From Stenopsyche tienmushanensis (lineage: Eukaryota; Arthropoda; Insecta; Trichoptera; Stenopsychidae), in assembly GCA_008973525.1 (NCBI GenBank), contig WACJ01000010.1:248001-312000 (forward strand): DNA of 64,000 nt, written 5' to 3'. Of this stretch, positions 24,011 to 37,200 are shown in pieces. A program made the translations under genes and the position numbers. Below the pieces are notes generated by a model that was given only the letters and a program-made list of their open reading frames with translations, searched no databases and had not been told where the DNA came from. Numbering within the stretch: position 1 is the stretch's first letter; each line of letters starts with the position of its first letter.

Positions 24011-24381
24011 CCAACCTCTTAAATTTCTTTATAACAAGAGTTTTGAATCTAAACCATCATATCAACATTTTGTATTCCATTTTATTCGATGATGAAATGT
24101 ATTACTCCAATTGAAGTTTATTCATTTTTTTCACGAATGTGCAGATAATTGGAATAAAAGCGATCTGTGTTCCTGAAAGACTTTTTTTCAATTAAAGATT
24201 TTTCAGTAAAAACAATCAATAATTAAGTTATGCTTTTATTTCGATAGAAAGTGGCTTTTGGACATCTGTAACAATGGTATTTATACGAAATATCATTTTG
24301 TTAAACGCCTTATATGCATATCGTACATTACATCTCTAATACAATATAGTCCATTGTGATATTCCCTATAAAACAAAATAG

Positions 24382-24498
24382 CTCCCGGCTAAAAGATTAA
24401 AAAGAGGCGACAACCTGACGTGCAAGGTGTTGCTGCTTTACGACAACGCCTCCATTGGGTATCCATTAAATATCACCCTGTTTGTGACCTACATATCA
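24382..24498 (+). pseudogene. Tigger/pogo-type transposase fragment
   Basis: A frame of 39 codons reads LPAKRLKRGDNLTCKVLLLY then DNASIGYPLN. The KVLLLxDNA motif is the second catalytic-aspartate block of DDE_1 transposases of the Tigger/pogo (CENP-B, jerky) group; the aspartate codon is at 24442-24444. In intact members a HP/PPN-TT-xLxQPxDxG block follows within about 30 residues, but here the sequence degrades after LFVTYIS. No terminal repeats were found. It is a short, isolated relic. Confidence 0.7.
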
Positions 24499-27400
24499 CG
24501 TTGTAACCACAATTTATTTGGATCAAAGAAACATTGAACGTTAAAAATTGTCAGAAATGGGTTGTTCAGATATGAATCTATTTTCATTCTCGTTCATATC
24601 TGATATTAATTTTAAAAGGAACGGCAATATTATGAGATGAAAGATTATACGCGTGAGGATGAAAGCCCATTTTTAATTGTTTTATTTTCAGCACGATGTT
24701 TATATTTTAATCAAGAAAAATATTTTTGAAACAACACACTAGCGAAAACAATTCGTTTATGAAAAAATCTTAAAAGGTAACATTCTATCATAAAAGCAAA
24801 CAATCCTTTAAAAATACGTACTTTCCAGATATCGTTCCTTCGACTCGTTTATTTTTAAGCTAACACCATATTCTCAGAGATTTTGAGTACTTTTCTTTTT
24901 GAAATCGATCGTAAACAAGTCGTACAACTGGATTTTATCGCGCCAGTGGTCTCAAATCGCATTTATTTCAGACTGAAACGTCTTGATAAACGAATGTCTT
25001 TATCCAGTTCAACGTGAATTTATCACCAATAACTATCGGTTTATATTTATATTAAATATTGGTTTTAAAATTATTAATAAATGTGTATTTGAAGTATGAC
25101 AAATAGTACGCAAATCAATTGGAAATAAGTTAAATGTAATGTTAACATATTTCATTACATAAAAAAAAAACACTTTACTAACAAATTTGTAAGTCCTACA
25201 TTTGATTTCTGTTTGCCATCAATAGTACGTTTAAAAGTCAAATATATTAAATAAACATTACATCTTGTAATTTATAAATCAAATCTTACCCAAAAAAAAA
25301 ACCACCTATCCCAATTATCCTGAAAATCCCATATGAGAAAAGCAAACGGAAATGACCACTTAAAATTCCTCCAATCCCGGGAAAATCTATTATGGAGATC
25401 GCTTACATCCGATCTACGGATATGGCACAATGGCAATTATGGATATTCCTCATTCGTTGATATGAATATGAATGATGTTCACTAGCATATTTTTCAATGT
25501 AATGAATAATTCTATTTTTGCATCGAGTGTCTATAGATTTTAATGCAAGATTTTTCAAAATTACAAATTCTAAAGTTATTATTCTCCATATATAATCCGA
25601 TATTAATTGTGAGCAACTTTTGTATAATGTCGAATTTCTTCAGATTTTACAAGTGATTGTATATATTTCGCATCGTTACTCTTTTTTATTGTTCATTTCT
25701 GCTATGATTTACGATGCTTTTTATATCTTACCTGAAAGTTTACTCTAGTCCAGTCGGACATACTTCGTCAGAGATAAGTTGCTAAAGTCGTTACGTATTC
25801 AGAACATGGCTACGCCTTTATAACCGGAAACTTTGCCCACATTCCGGTTAACGTAAAAACAGCTAACGAGAATTTTTATCAGATTTATTAGTTCGGCCCT
25901 TGGACAGGGTCGCTTCTAAATTAGCTTCATCCACCACCAATGAGCTAACTTTCTTCGGATGCCATGTATAAAAAATAGCAATGCCCAATCGCAAAGTTTT
26001 TTCTTCGGGGAAATTGAATCATAACGCGAAAATACGATCCAGATAAAATGAAAAGGATAGTATGAATAAATTTAGTTTAGTTTCACTCCAAATCGATTCC
26101 ATCAGAGGAAGTCATATAAGTTGGGAGATAAAATTATTTTTTTAGCATACCGATGTCGTCGTTTGGATCTCGCTCATTCTAAACAAATGTATATAAATCT
26201 AATTGCGGTTAACAAATCGATGGGATACTTTCAATGCAATTATTGCAGGGTGAAATTCAGACAGTACATAAAATAAATCTGGAAAATCGATTCAACATGG
26301 AATTTCCCCGAGGATTTCGAACGCTTGCTGGTATATCATTCGTATAAAGCACATTTGATGTGCATATCATTTTAAAAATACATACCCCATAAACATTGAA
26401 ATAATTTTAAAATTGTATGTACATTTTTAAATACAAATTCATTACATATGTATCTGTTGATATTTTTTTTATTTTATATATGTCAATCAATTGCAACCAT
26501 TTAAATGGCACAATCTGTCAACCATTTTATTAAAAATATGCCATATATGTTTTATTGAATTCAAAATAACAGCAAAGTCTTTATTGATATGAATATTAAA
26601 GTTATTCTAGATATTTCCCTCAATAGTTTTCCACTGAAAGGAGCATAAAAATCATAGAAAGCTTTAACTCTATATAATAACATACAATCGAAAATAACAG
26701 ATTATTTGCGAAAATTAAGCATTTAACTACATATAACGCTGAAAAAAGCTTCAAAACCATGATTACGATAAAGCACATAGGAAATCTGAACTTATCCTTC
26801 GTTTTTTCTTTATATCATTTATTAGTTATTCACTAAGTTTAATGCTTGATGAAAAATGACTTTTGCTTGGTTAATCCATCGAGCATTAATTTTATATTAT
26901 GTCAGCTAAATAAAGATTTATGTGTTCAGAGCATAAAGCTTCTTCGACCACTTTATTGGCTGTAATGATGATATTACCTTAAATATCATATACAATTCTA
27001 TCTATGTTGGTAATATTTAAACCGACAATCAGTATAGTAGCTTAGATTCTGAAGTCTTATAATAAAATTAAGAATCTTTTGAGTACAAAAATATGTGGAG
27101 AATTATGGAAAAAATCACAAACAGGAAAAAAGATATATTATATAATATTTCTAGTCGATCGTCTCGATCCAGGTTTATCATGTTTCCTGGATCTGATGAA
27201 ATAAAAACTGCGATTACTAATAAAACAATGCAGCAACAAAATCACCCTGTTAGAAATCCGAAAAAAGAAAAATATCTTATAGAAATCGCTAATATCTAAT
27301 AACGAATATGGAATCTTAAGGGGAAGAAATTACATTAGGAAGAAAATTTTTAAGCGTTTTCTGTATTATTTTTTTTAACAGGGAAGGAATAACACCATAC

Positions 27401-30020
27401 ACTGGGTTCAAACTGACTTTGCTTTATACGTTTGAATACTAAATTAATAAATATTTCTGATCTAAATGAATATTTATCCTAAATAAAAATATTTATTCGA
27501 CTAACTTGCTAATTATTACCAAAAAAATTAAATTTTAAAGCAGTTTTTTCAATTTTTAACACTGGTTACAAGTTTACAAATCTTCGTTTGAAAGATGACC
27601 ATGTGATAATAAATCATGATTTGAAGAATTTAACCTGTTAAATACCCTTGTTCGCAGGTCATCTAAACCTCATGTTTTAATTCAGGTTTAAGTCGTATTT
27701 TAATAAGGAATTTCATTTATTAATGCTCTCTTTGAATACTACCACAAAAAAAATCGTTTGCTGAAATCGGTAAATATACAGATTTATATGCAAAAAAATT
27801 GAATGGTCATTTATAAAGAGAGCTAATGCTGAAACAAGAAGAAAGAGTCGATGGATATCCTTAGCTACGGGAAGAGGTATTCTTCCCGCAAGCTCATTTT
27901 GTAATCTCGTGGCTGTAACCTGCTTCACTTATTTGCTTCTTGCTTGCTTTGTCCACACAACAATAACATCCCAGATTTTTATTCAACTGTTATCTGAGAA
28001 TAGAAATTTGTCGTAATAAGAGCATATTTATTTGTTTTTAAATATATAAATAATAAATATATAAATTCAACGCGCATTATAAAGACTCATATTCTCTCAA
28101 CTGAATAACGAATTATTTACCGCAAATTTCGCTGTTATATTTGTTGATCTTATATCCCTCTATATTATATTTAAAATATATTTTGATATTAAGCTTTTAG
28201 AGAAGGAGGATATTATTCAACAGAAAAGATTTATATGTATCGATTACGCACAAAATTAAAGTGTAAGCATAAAATGTTTGATCACAGTTGAGAAGTTAGG
28301 CGTCGAGCTTTAAAAGCTCGGAATTGTGGTTTCATGAAGCGTCTCTCAGAGAGTTGCTTGTTTGTTTTATAATCACTCAGTTTTTCTTGTACGCAGCTTA
28401 TTTAATTAGAGCTCTATATTTTTTTCCTGATTAACTGAGCTCGAAGGACACTTTGAGCTAAATTAAAAGCAAATAACACTGCTTGCTTAGGCGTCTGTGG
28501 CAGAAGCTGTGGAAAAATTATTTGTATCGTCTCTAAAAGAAAGACAAACATTTCGGCTCGCTTGATTTCGTTCAATAAAATAATCTTCATTTTATGAATC
28601 AAAGCTCATAAACCCGATTAATTATATTTGAAGGTGACTTATGGCATCTGGTATGAAAAAAATGCTTCAAGGCATATGTATAATGTTACTTAATGAAAAA
28701 CGAATGCTGGAGGATAAAATGACTAAATATTGCTCTTGATGTTCCACTGGATACAAACGCTTTTTCTCGATGTATATATTTTCCCTAATGAAACATTCGC
28801 TTTTTCAGCAAAAGGAAAGCAATTTAATATGTCTGTTTTTTCTTATGTAGAAATTTAATTTTTATGGAATTTATTCGACGAGGTTTATGACAAATTACCA
28901 AGGATATTTCATAAGAGCGCAAATATTTTGATGCAGATATTTATACAGACGCCTTTGATGATATTTGTAGTTGAACTTTAGCTTGATTTTATTCACTATT
29001 CATTGTGAATCACTTCGTTTTTGTAAGAAAACTGTATCGGTTGTTTTATACCCCAATATTCAATGACAAATTTATGCGATTAATACGTTTATAACAAAAA
29101 GTCGCTAACAACAGAAGCAAAAAACTCATAAAAAATTATATGAAAATGTGTATGAAAATTCATTAAAAATTGCTTAACATAAATACACATAAATTAATAA
29201 ATACATTAAAAATGCAAATTAAATTAATGGCTATATTAAAAATTGATCAGATGTTGGTAAAATGCGTTAGTTATTGGACTCTTCTTAAAAAGGCTTATTA
29301 AACATTCTCTCCACTTTGAATGCTTTGTGCAGATTTATTAATACTTTTAGCAGACCCAAAAATAATATTTACTTTCAATCATAGACCAGATGCAAAATAA
29401 TCAGTCAAAGACTAGTATTAATTAGTACAACCTTTGAAATATTAATACAATGTATTTCTAGAAAGGCGAATTCGTCTATAAAAAAAAACAGAAAGCATAT
29501 TTTTCCATCCCTCAATAAATATTATTAAATACTATTATTTAAAATAACCCTTACGCATATCACAACTCGTGTAGCATATACAATCACATTATTAAATAGA
29601 TTTAACAGGAATCTACAAATAAATACATTATCTTAAAGCAAACATTTTGTATTATTCCACGTTCATTAGGAATTGTATAATTAAAAACGATAAGAATGAT
29701 AAAGACCTTTGCTCCCGGTAAATTTTATGTGTTTGATTTCATTAATTAAAACAAATTATTTGGATAATCTGAAAGGATACTTAAATAGCTTTTACTTTGG
29801 AAGATATGTTTAAACCTTTGTTGGCATTTATATTTTGTAATAACAAATTATAATCAATCACAATCTGAAAATTCGAGTCGAGTTCAACTAAAGCAAATTG
29901 ATGAATAGTCAGATATATCAATAATAAAAACAGACAATCCTACATAAGAATAGTCTTTCTTATTGAACTTTATTAATATTTTTAATAAAATTTAAATTCA
30001 AGTTCTAATATTATATATTA
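24499..30020. other. Long non-coding stretch
   Basis: About 5.5 kb with no recognisable gene. It contains a diverged dispersed repeat (25325-25430). Moderately GC-richer, single-copy sequence lies at about 24830-25040 and 25740-26040. The open frames at 27093-27299 (plus), 27713-27928 and 28414-28602 (both minus) have no motif. Confidence 0.5.
25325..25430. repeat. Dispersed repeat (AGCAAATGGAAA type), copy 2
   Basis: ATATGAGAAAAGCAAACGGA, then ATGGAGATCGCTTACATCCG, parallels 10200-10310. The two are diverged but collinear. Non-coding. Confidence 0.4.
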
Positions 30021-31277
30021 GATAAAGCGGAAAGAAATGTCATTTTTTTGGTTGCGTCTTTGCTGTCAGTTTGCTTTGGGTTGCTGTCGAGTGAATACGT
30101 CAAGGTTGATGTCATTATGAAGTTCTGTTGTTTGTCTTACTTTTTCAAATGTTTTTATATTTTTTTGCCATAGTGAAAACGTCCAAGCCATTGAAAATTG
30201 ATGAGACCCATTTGCGATCTTGTTTACTGTTTTTATTCGATAAAGTATTAAAAGCAAATGAAGCCACCCAGAACATCTGTGATACATATGGTAACATATT
30301 TAATATTCGAAAATGCCATAAATGGTTCAAAAAATACAAAAGCGGCTACAGAGATTTGAAAAATAAACCAAAATCAGGACAACCTCCAATAATCGATGTT
30401 GACGCATTAAATTCTCTGGTAGAATCTGATCCTCGAAAAACAATAAAGGAATGATAGCTAGACATTGGTTGTCCCTGGTCGACAGTAAAAGACCATTTGA
30501 AAAGACTCGGGAAAAAACATAGTCAGGGAATTTGGATACCGCACGAGTTGTCATGAACAACGGATAACCATTTGTTCATCGCTGTTATCCAGGTATGAAA
30601 CCGATCCATTTTTAAAAAGGATCGTTACTAGTAATGAGAAGTGGGTCCTCTACAACAGTCCGATAATGAAAAAACAGTGGCTTTCTTCAAATCAAGTACC
30701 TATTTCTACCCCTCGACCATCATTATCCTTGAAAAATATCATCCTTTGTGTTTGGTGGGATTTTTTGGCATAATTCACTACGAATTATTAAAACCTGGTC
30801 AAACTGTCATAGCAGAGCTATATTGTGAATAATTAGACAGGTTAAAAGCTGAAATGCTCAAAAAGCGATCTGTGCTAGTTAACAACCAAAGAAGAATATT
30901 ACAGCATGATAATGCAAGGTCACATGCAGCAAGGATTAGGTAGAAAAAATAAGGGAGCTGGATTTGGAAGTGCTGCAACATTCATCATATTTTCCTGGTA
31001 TTGCACCTTCAGATTATTATCTTTTCAAGACATTAGAACATTCGCTTCGCGATAAAAAAATTACTTCTGTGGAACAAGTGAAAAATCATTTGGATTCTTA
31101 TTTTAGTGGAAAATTGGCTAAATTTTACGAAAGAGGCATTAAAAAGCTACCTAATCTGTAAAGGGCGATTATAAATAACAATGAAAATTATTTAATTGAG
31201 TAATATTTTACAGCTTTTATAAAAAAAAAAAAAATTCTCCAAATAACAAAAAAATGACATTTCTTTCCGCTTTACGC
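30021..31277 (+). mobile_element. mariner element, family A copy 2 (near full length)
   Basis: The ends are GATAAAGCGGAAAGAAATGT and, inverted, a right end reading ACATTTCTTTCCGCTTTACGC. TA lies just outside on both sides (30019-30020 and 31278-31279). At 1257 bp it is the right size for a complete mariner (about 1.3 kb) and is the best-preserved copy here. It is inactive through coding lesions described in the transposase entry. Confidence 0.92.
30179..31203 (+). pseudogene. mariner transposase, near-complete but dead (copy 2)
   Basis: The coding region spans about 341 codons, matching the usual ~345-residue mariner transposase. The ATG used in copies 1 and 3 is ACG here (30179). The DNA-binding half (KIDETHLRSCLLFLFDK, then CHKWFKKYKSGYRDLKNK) runs open to a TGA at 30452-30454. 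The first catalytic motif reads TSNEKW instead of GDEKW, losing the Asp. The second is intact as LQHDNARSHAA (Asp at 30908). The third is PSDYYLF (Asp at 31012). The two aspartates are 104 nt apart; a D34D enzyme needs 105, so one base is missing. A TAA at 31159 truncates the tail. Confidence 0.9.
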
Positions 31278-33301
31278 TAATAATCAAACTTAACAGCATT
31301 TTTAATATTTCATACATAATATGAAAGATCTTTTTAAAATCAAGCTTAATTAGCTCGAATATATCGCATATTAATGGCCATCTTTCAAATTCATTTCTTA
31401 TCACAAATGAAATTATTGTTTTCGGTGTTTTATAGGCGTCATTCATAAACGGAATAAGCTCGACCTGAAATGGGATATTAGAGAAAATGAAAATGGCTTT
31501 CGGAAAAAATAAACCATGCGAACGGATTTCCATAAGCGAACCCTATCGTGGCTTAAACATTAATTTTGCGAACAGCAGAGGCGCCTCGACCGCTCTCTTC
31601 CGCTTTCGAGCTACCAACAACCCTTATTTTTCCTCAAAAGACATCCTGTTGTTCGAAAAGAACGTATATTTAACAAAATAGACATCAATGCTGCTATTGA
31701 TGCTTTGAGCATAAATATATAATTTACGTGTGGGAGTTCACCCATCTATCATACGAGTATTATGGAAAAAGTCAAAGGTTATCAATTGATATACAACAAG
31801 AATTGAAATTCCGTATTAGGCTTTTTATTCATTTGATTAAGCATACGATCTACAAAATAAAATATTTCAGTGGTTTACGCTTTCAAATCCAGTGCTTTGG
31901 GATGGGTGCCAGAGCTCAAACATAAAGGTACTCAAAAGTCCTGATTAAATTGATTAACTTTTCAATATTACTCTGTAATTTCTAGAATAAAATGGAAATT
32001 ATAGAACCTTCAAGCTACCTCCTAGTCCAGCGGTTCTCAAATGTTAGTATATTTTCTCCACACTACATTGTTATATATTTTTTCAAACATTGATGATCTC
32101 CTTATTAAAAAGTAAAGTATTTTATATGGCAATTTTTATTCTTATAAGAATATAACTATTTGAATAGAAATGTATTAGAAATGTTAATTTCTTATTTTCT
32201 ATACTTTGGTGAGAACGTTTTAAATATAATAATATATTGCTAGGTACATATTACACTACAAATGCATGTTTTTAAATTTTGGGTTTTATTTCAAGTTGTA
32301 CCTTTTTAAATATCTTTGATAATTTCTCCTGGATTTTTACTGTAAAACTAATTTGTGTTCATTTCTGATATAGGCAATGAATCTCTTTTATATATTGTTC
32401 ACATTAATTCTCGAACAAAATAAAAATATCATTGAAATCTAGTCTTAAAACTAGATAATTTTTAGGGGTGATTTAATCAATGCTTTTTCCTCCCATGCCT
32501 TGATGTGTTCATTGATGGGGCATAATAAATATAATTCATAAGAGATAAATTCGTAGACATTCTAAGATACTGCGTATAAAATTAAATTTACAAATATAAA
32601 TAATCTATTTGTGAAACCCAACAACAGTATAATTTCACATGAAAATACGATCCAATCTTGACATGATCTTCAATTTGAAACTTCATGTTAAAAGAAAGAA
32701 GTTCTGTACAATTGGGTGTTGTACATTGGCTTCATTGGAGAGAATCGATATTATCGCTGTTCAATAAAATTATTTTCCATAAATGGATTCTCAAAACATT
32801 GTAAAGTTTTCCATAAGTTAATAAATACTTTCCAGTACGCCTGTATTATTAACGTCCATAGAAATTTCAAAATATCAGCTCTATTCTAAAAGTTTTGACA
32901 TGTTTTTATGATGCTATCAAATATACAGCTTTTGTTCGACATTTTCAAATATAAATATTTACACATATCACGTTTGTGAAATATACGGAATAAATGCATC
33001 TACATTTTGATTAAACCAAGGGTTGTTTATATTATTTCCATTGGCTGTTGAACCACAAACTGGAAAGCCTTTGAGGCTCGATTGATGATGTCGAATCAAA
33101 CGTCATAATTGATTGTAATTAGCATCAAAATATCAGGATGGTCATATTGAAAATTAGAATCGACCATTAATTCTCATTGAAGTATTTACATCACATGGGG
33201 ATGATATTGCAGCAATTAGCTATTGATAGAAAATCATTTTTAAATTCCTCCCATTTATATTTAACTTCGGGTCATGAATTAAGTAATAATATCTGACTTA
33301 A
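31278..33301. other. Non-coding, no feature seen
   Basis: AT-rich except for a balanced patch near 31490-31660. The short frame there (31487-31681) has no recognisable motif. Confidence 0.55.
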
Positions 33302-34658
33302 GGGGGGGCAATCCCTTTAGACGCCCGAAAATGATTCGTTTATCATGATTTTTTTTTAATAATAAAATAATCATGCCTCCTTAATTTTTTGACATTATTT
33401 TATTACAACCTTAAAGTGCAAATTTTAGTTTTTGTTAAACTTTCATATTTTTTACCATTTTCTTAATAATTTTTACCCCAAAAAAATAAGTTATTTACAC
33501 GAAAACCTTAACACTTCAGCTTGTTTAACTGGATAATATTATAGTGAGAAACATTTCAAAATTTCAGCAAGATCGACCAACAACTCTTTAAACTTCAACT
33601 GGCGAACATTTTGAATATGCAGTTTCGAGATAATCTCGTTTAAAGTTTCAATGCGATAAAACTATCAATTTTAGTGACTTACCGATCAGCCAATAATTCC
33701 AGGTGCATATAATAGATCTTCAGCTTCTTCAAAAAGTTAATTATCTTCAACTTACTGTTGTTTTCGGGCTATACGAGCTGTTTTTGTCTCAGAAAGACTC
33801 TTACGGTTCTACCTCGTTATCCGCGCTTCATCGGTATTTTCAGCAAGGATTTTACAATAGGTGCCAATAATTATATTTAATGTATTCATCATCTTCAAAA
33901 TAAAGCTGTAGCCTTTTTTAAATATCCTAGTAACAGTTTATGTTAATATTTCAATGAAGCCAGTCGCCAAACCGTCGAGTTAAAACATTCGTTGGCATTT
34001 GGGGTATGTCCACCCAAGCATCTTTAAAGTAATTAATTTCTGGACAAATCTTTATAAATTGGTAAGAGATGCTGTTTTATCTTTTGGCCAAGAAATGGAG
34101 TCAGGTCTTCAAGCTTCGGATATTTTTTAAAGCAATGGTTTTCTGCCATTTGCACCAGCTTTTGACTCCAGTCGGGTTCCCATGTATTTTTTTTTAATTC
34201 CTCGAAATTCTCTATCTTTCTTTCCTTTATTAAGATATTTTGACATTTTTGCTTCGAAAATTCAACCATACACGACAAACTATTGAGCTAAACTTGACTT
34301 CGAGCAACTTCGAGCTGACTTCGAGCAACTTTAATATCGCATACCTACAGTTAGAGATATATGAGTAAAATATAATATAACAATAATTTTGTTTAAAATA
34401 TTTTTATGGACATCTTCTCTAATAAAACTAAAGATACAAAAGATTTAAATAAATGTATTGTAAAAGAGTGGTTGTTCAGCTCCAAATGCTCTTATCTAAT
34501 TTAATTCCCTAGTTCCCAGTGGTTCCAGCGTGCTCCTGATTACGCGCTATAAATTCGTAAATATTTCAAATTCCGATTTTTCTCTTTTAAAATATACTCT
34601 AAATACGTTATACTTTCGAAATACGTAATTAAAAAAACGATTTTTTTTTTGAGCATCC
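33302..34658 (-). mobile_element. Kolobok-like TTAA element, copy A
   Basis: The left end is GGGGGGGCAATCCCTTTAGA directly after TTAA (33298-33301). The matching right terminus of copy B is degenerate here, but a TTAA sits at the aligned position (34659-34662). The 1357-bp element shares long collinear stretches with 51770-52734 and 62885-63389. It carries a decayed minus-strand coding region. TTAA target duplications occur in piggyBac and Kolobok; the protein is not piggyBac-like, so Kolobok-like is my best assignment. Confidence 0.75.
33686..34278 (-). pseudogene. Transposase-like C-terminal region of copy A, broken
   Basis: Reading from 34278 downwards, an open stretch of 81 codons (MSCMVEFSKQKCQNILIKER ... 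LPIYKDLSRN) ends at a stop near 34033. The same frame continues through stops as RCLGGHTPNANECFNSTVWR. After frame changes, a segment reads ARIARKQQ and then LFEEAEDLLYAPGIIG, closing at the stop at 33686. The RCLGG-NxNExFN-W and C-terminal LYxPGI patterns match a transposon protein family widespread in arthropods, often labelled Mutator-like transposase domain; that naming is from memory. Several stops make it non-functional. Confidence 0.65.
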
Positions 34659-37200
34659 TTAATCATTTATGAAATTGAGTTGAAGGAATTTCACTGCAAA
34701 TCGAGTGAATTTTGCGACTTTTGAACAAAATACGAACGATGTACTTTAAATAAGCTCTGTATCTCCATAAAATCGTTCAAAAAATGAAGAATAAAACTCA
34801 AGATACTGTTGAATTGAGCTTTGAAAATGAGATTATTTCAATAATTAGAAAATATCCTCACTTAATATTGATCAGTAATAATGAAGAAGCGAAATATTAA
34901 TACGATATATTTTCCTTAGCTGCAAAATTAATATATTTTTATACCAGAGCTATGTTTCGTATTACGATCGTATTTAAAAAGGCGTATTTGTATATTTTCT
35001 CTCGTCTTATGAGAGAAAGTCTCAGATTTAGTGCCATCAAATATAAAAGATATTTAATCATCGTTTTTTTATGCTAAAAAATATTTAACACAGCCTCTGT
35101 CGTTGAGCTTAATTCTTCTTGTGTCAAAAGGACACTTTTTGCCTTGACGGCTTATCTTCCAACGCAAATATTTGACGTCGACGATTTGATTGGGAACCTA
35201 AAGCTCTAATAAGGTCGTGTCCTTTGTCACCCAACAAATGATAACTGTAGCTTTTCTGGAACCCGAATTAGTTTTCAGATCGAAAGATGAATCTCGTTAG
35301 GAGCCGTTACGTAAATTAAGCATTTATCATATCCTATTACGACTTGACAACACATAATATTTGCTGGCTATTTTTGTAAAAAAGAGATTCGATGTACTTT
35401 GTGTGTTATAGTTATGATCATATCAAGACTATTTTATATTATTATCGAAATAAATCACTCAATAGGTGCTTAGGCTCGAAGATAAATTTGTTTAGTCTGT
35501 AAAAAAGTGAATTTACATATACGAAATCAGGACATTTTTGCTAAAATTCTGGGATATTCTTTGGAACGAATAACAAAATTGTAAAAATCTGTCAGGAACA
35601 GCAGATACCAATGCCGACCAATTTCCGCTAATAGTAAATAGTCTATGCTGTGATTTTTCTGGATTTTATACATCCGATTCTATCTCGTAAATTGGTCCTG
35701 CGAAGAAAAATCTTTTAAACAAAGGCAATGTATCATATTTTATTCAAGAAAAAGCTTTAAATTCTTTTCATATTTTTGATAAAGTGGACTTACAATCTTC
35801 ATCCTTAAAAGCTCGAGGCTTCGAATATTATTAGCATTTCACTAAATGCGTAATTTCCGTAATTACCTCATCTTCGGCTGCGCCAAAATCTTCGTGAGAA
35901 TTTTTTTAATGGTTCGAGAATATCATTATTATCTAATCTTACCTTTGTTTTAAAAACAAAGCCCCGCAAAGAAAAAAGAAACACCATCAAAATGCCATGA
36001 AAATAAACGCAGAATTCAACGGAGCCTTCATTACAATCTTTCCATTGTGAGAAATTAATTTTATTAATTATTCAACAATCGAAGCTTTATTACAGAGGCA
36101 ATCGAATGCTATTCAGGAAGTTTTCTCACATTTACTGCGACCTCTTTGAAATTAATGTTGGGCCATAAACTCCACATTTGATTATAATTTAACGAACGAT
36201 ACATCCGGGCATGAATTAAATTTATACGACTGTCAATATCGTAAATTTTGATACTCACGATCGACTTTGTTTAAGTACATCATCCCCTATACGGTCCAAT
36301 ATTGATCAAATATTCTTAAATTAAAATTAAAACAGCCTTCTTATAAATAAGGGTTGTTAAAATAATTTAGATCCTGGACGGTTTGGAATAATAAAGGTTT
36401 GGGTTAAAATATAAATTAAATATTCATCACAGCACAAGTTTTGGGAAATTGGAAATAATAATATTTTCGATTGATTATCCTATCTAAACTTATCCTGATT
36501 TTCTAGATCTAAAAAATTATGCTAGCATCATGCAGGGACGCCAATGATTGACAGAATTTGCAGCAACAACTTCAATATCATTTGAAAATAGTGAAAATTT
36601 CGCTTCTCACTCAGATTCTCTTTTATCTTAAAAAAAATCCTATTGTATGATAGACAATTGAGAAACCACCACATGAACAATCTTATACCATCGACTTTGA
36701 AGGTTTATAAAAAAAACGCAATATCAATTTCTTAGTCAATCAATATTTTCTGTGAAATTTTCATGCAAAAAAAATGAAAAAAGACAAGCCCAAAGCTTCG
36801 ATTTTGAGATGACATATGATATTTTGTGCTGAATATTGAGTTTCGGGCTGATGTACAAAGGGTTGAAAGGAAACCAAATAACAACATGATTACAAAATAA
36901 ATATCATTTTTCAATATCTGATACCATAATCATAATACAGCCAAAGGCCAAACATGAACCTCTTCATTCAGCTGTACATGAACCACATACTTATAATTAT
37001 TTCAAGCATATTTTTTCCATGCCTAAATATGTACTCAATGCTATTAGCGGGCATACATTATAAATGTATCATGTTACATTTTTATAAAATGACATTAGAA
37101 TAAAATATTGCCTGACTGTGTGACCTGCCTATTTATATTTCATTTTAAATACTTTACCGCTTAAGTTACAGTATCGTATTGGATACGTTTAAAAAATTAA
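34659..37200. other. Non-coding stretch
   Basis: No gene or repeat recognised. There is an 8-bp hairpin TTTCTCTC/GAGAGAAA at 34996-35018. Sequence from about 35100 to 35340 is single-copy and less AT-rich. Confidence 0.5.
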
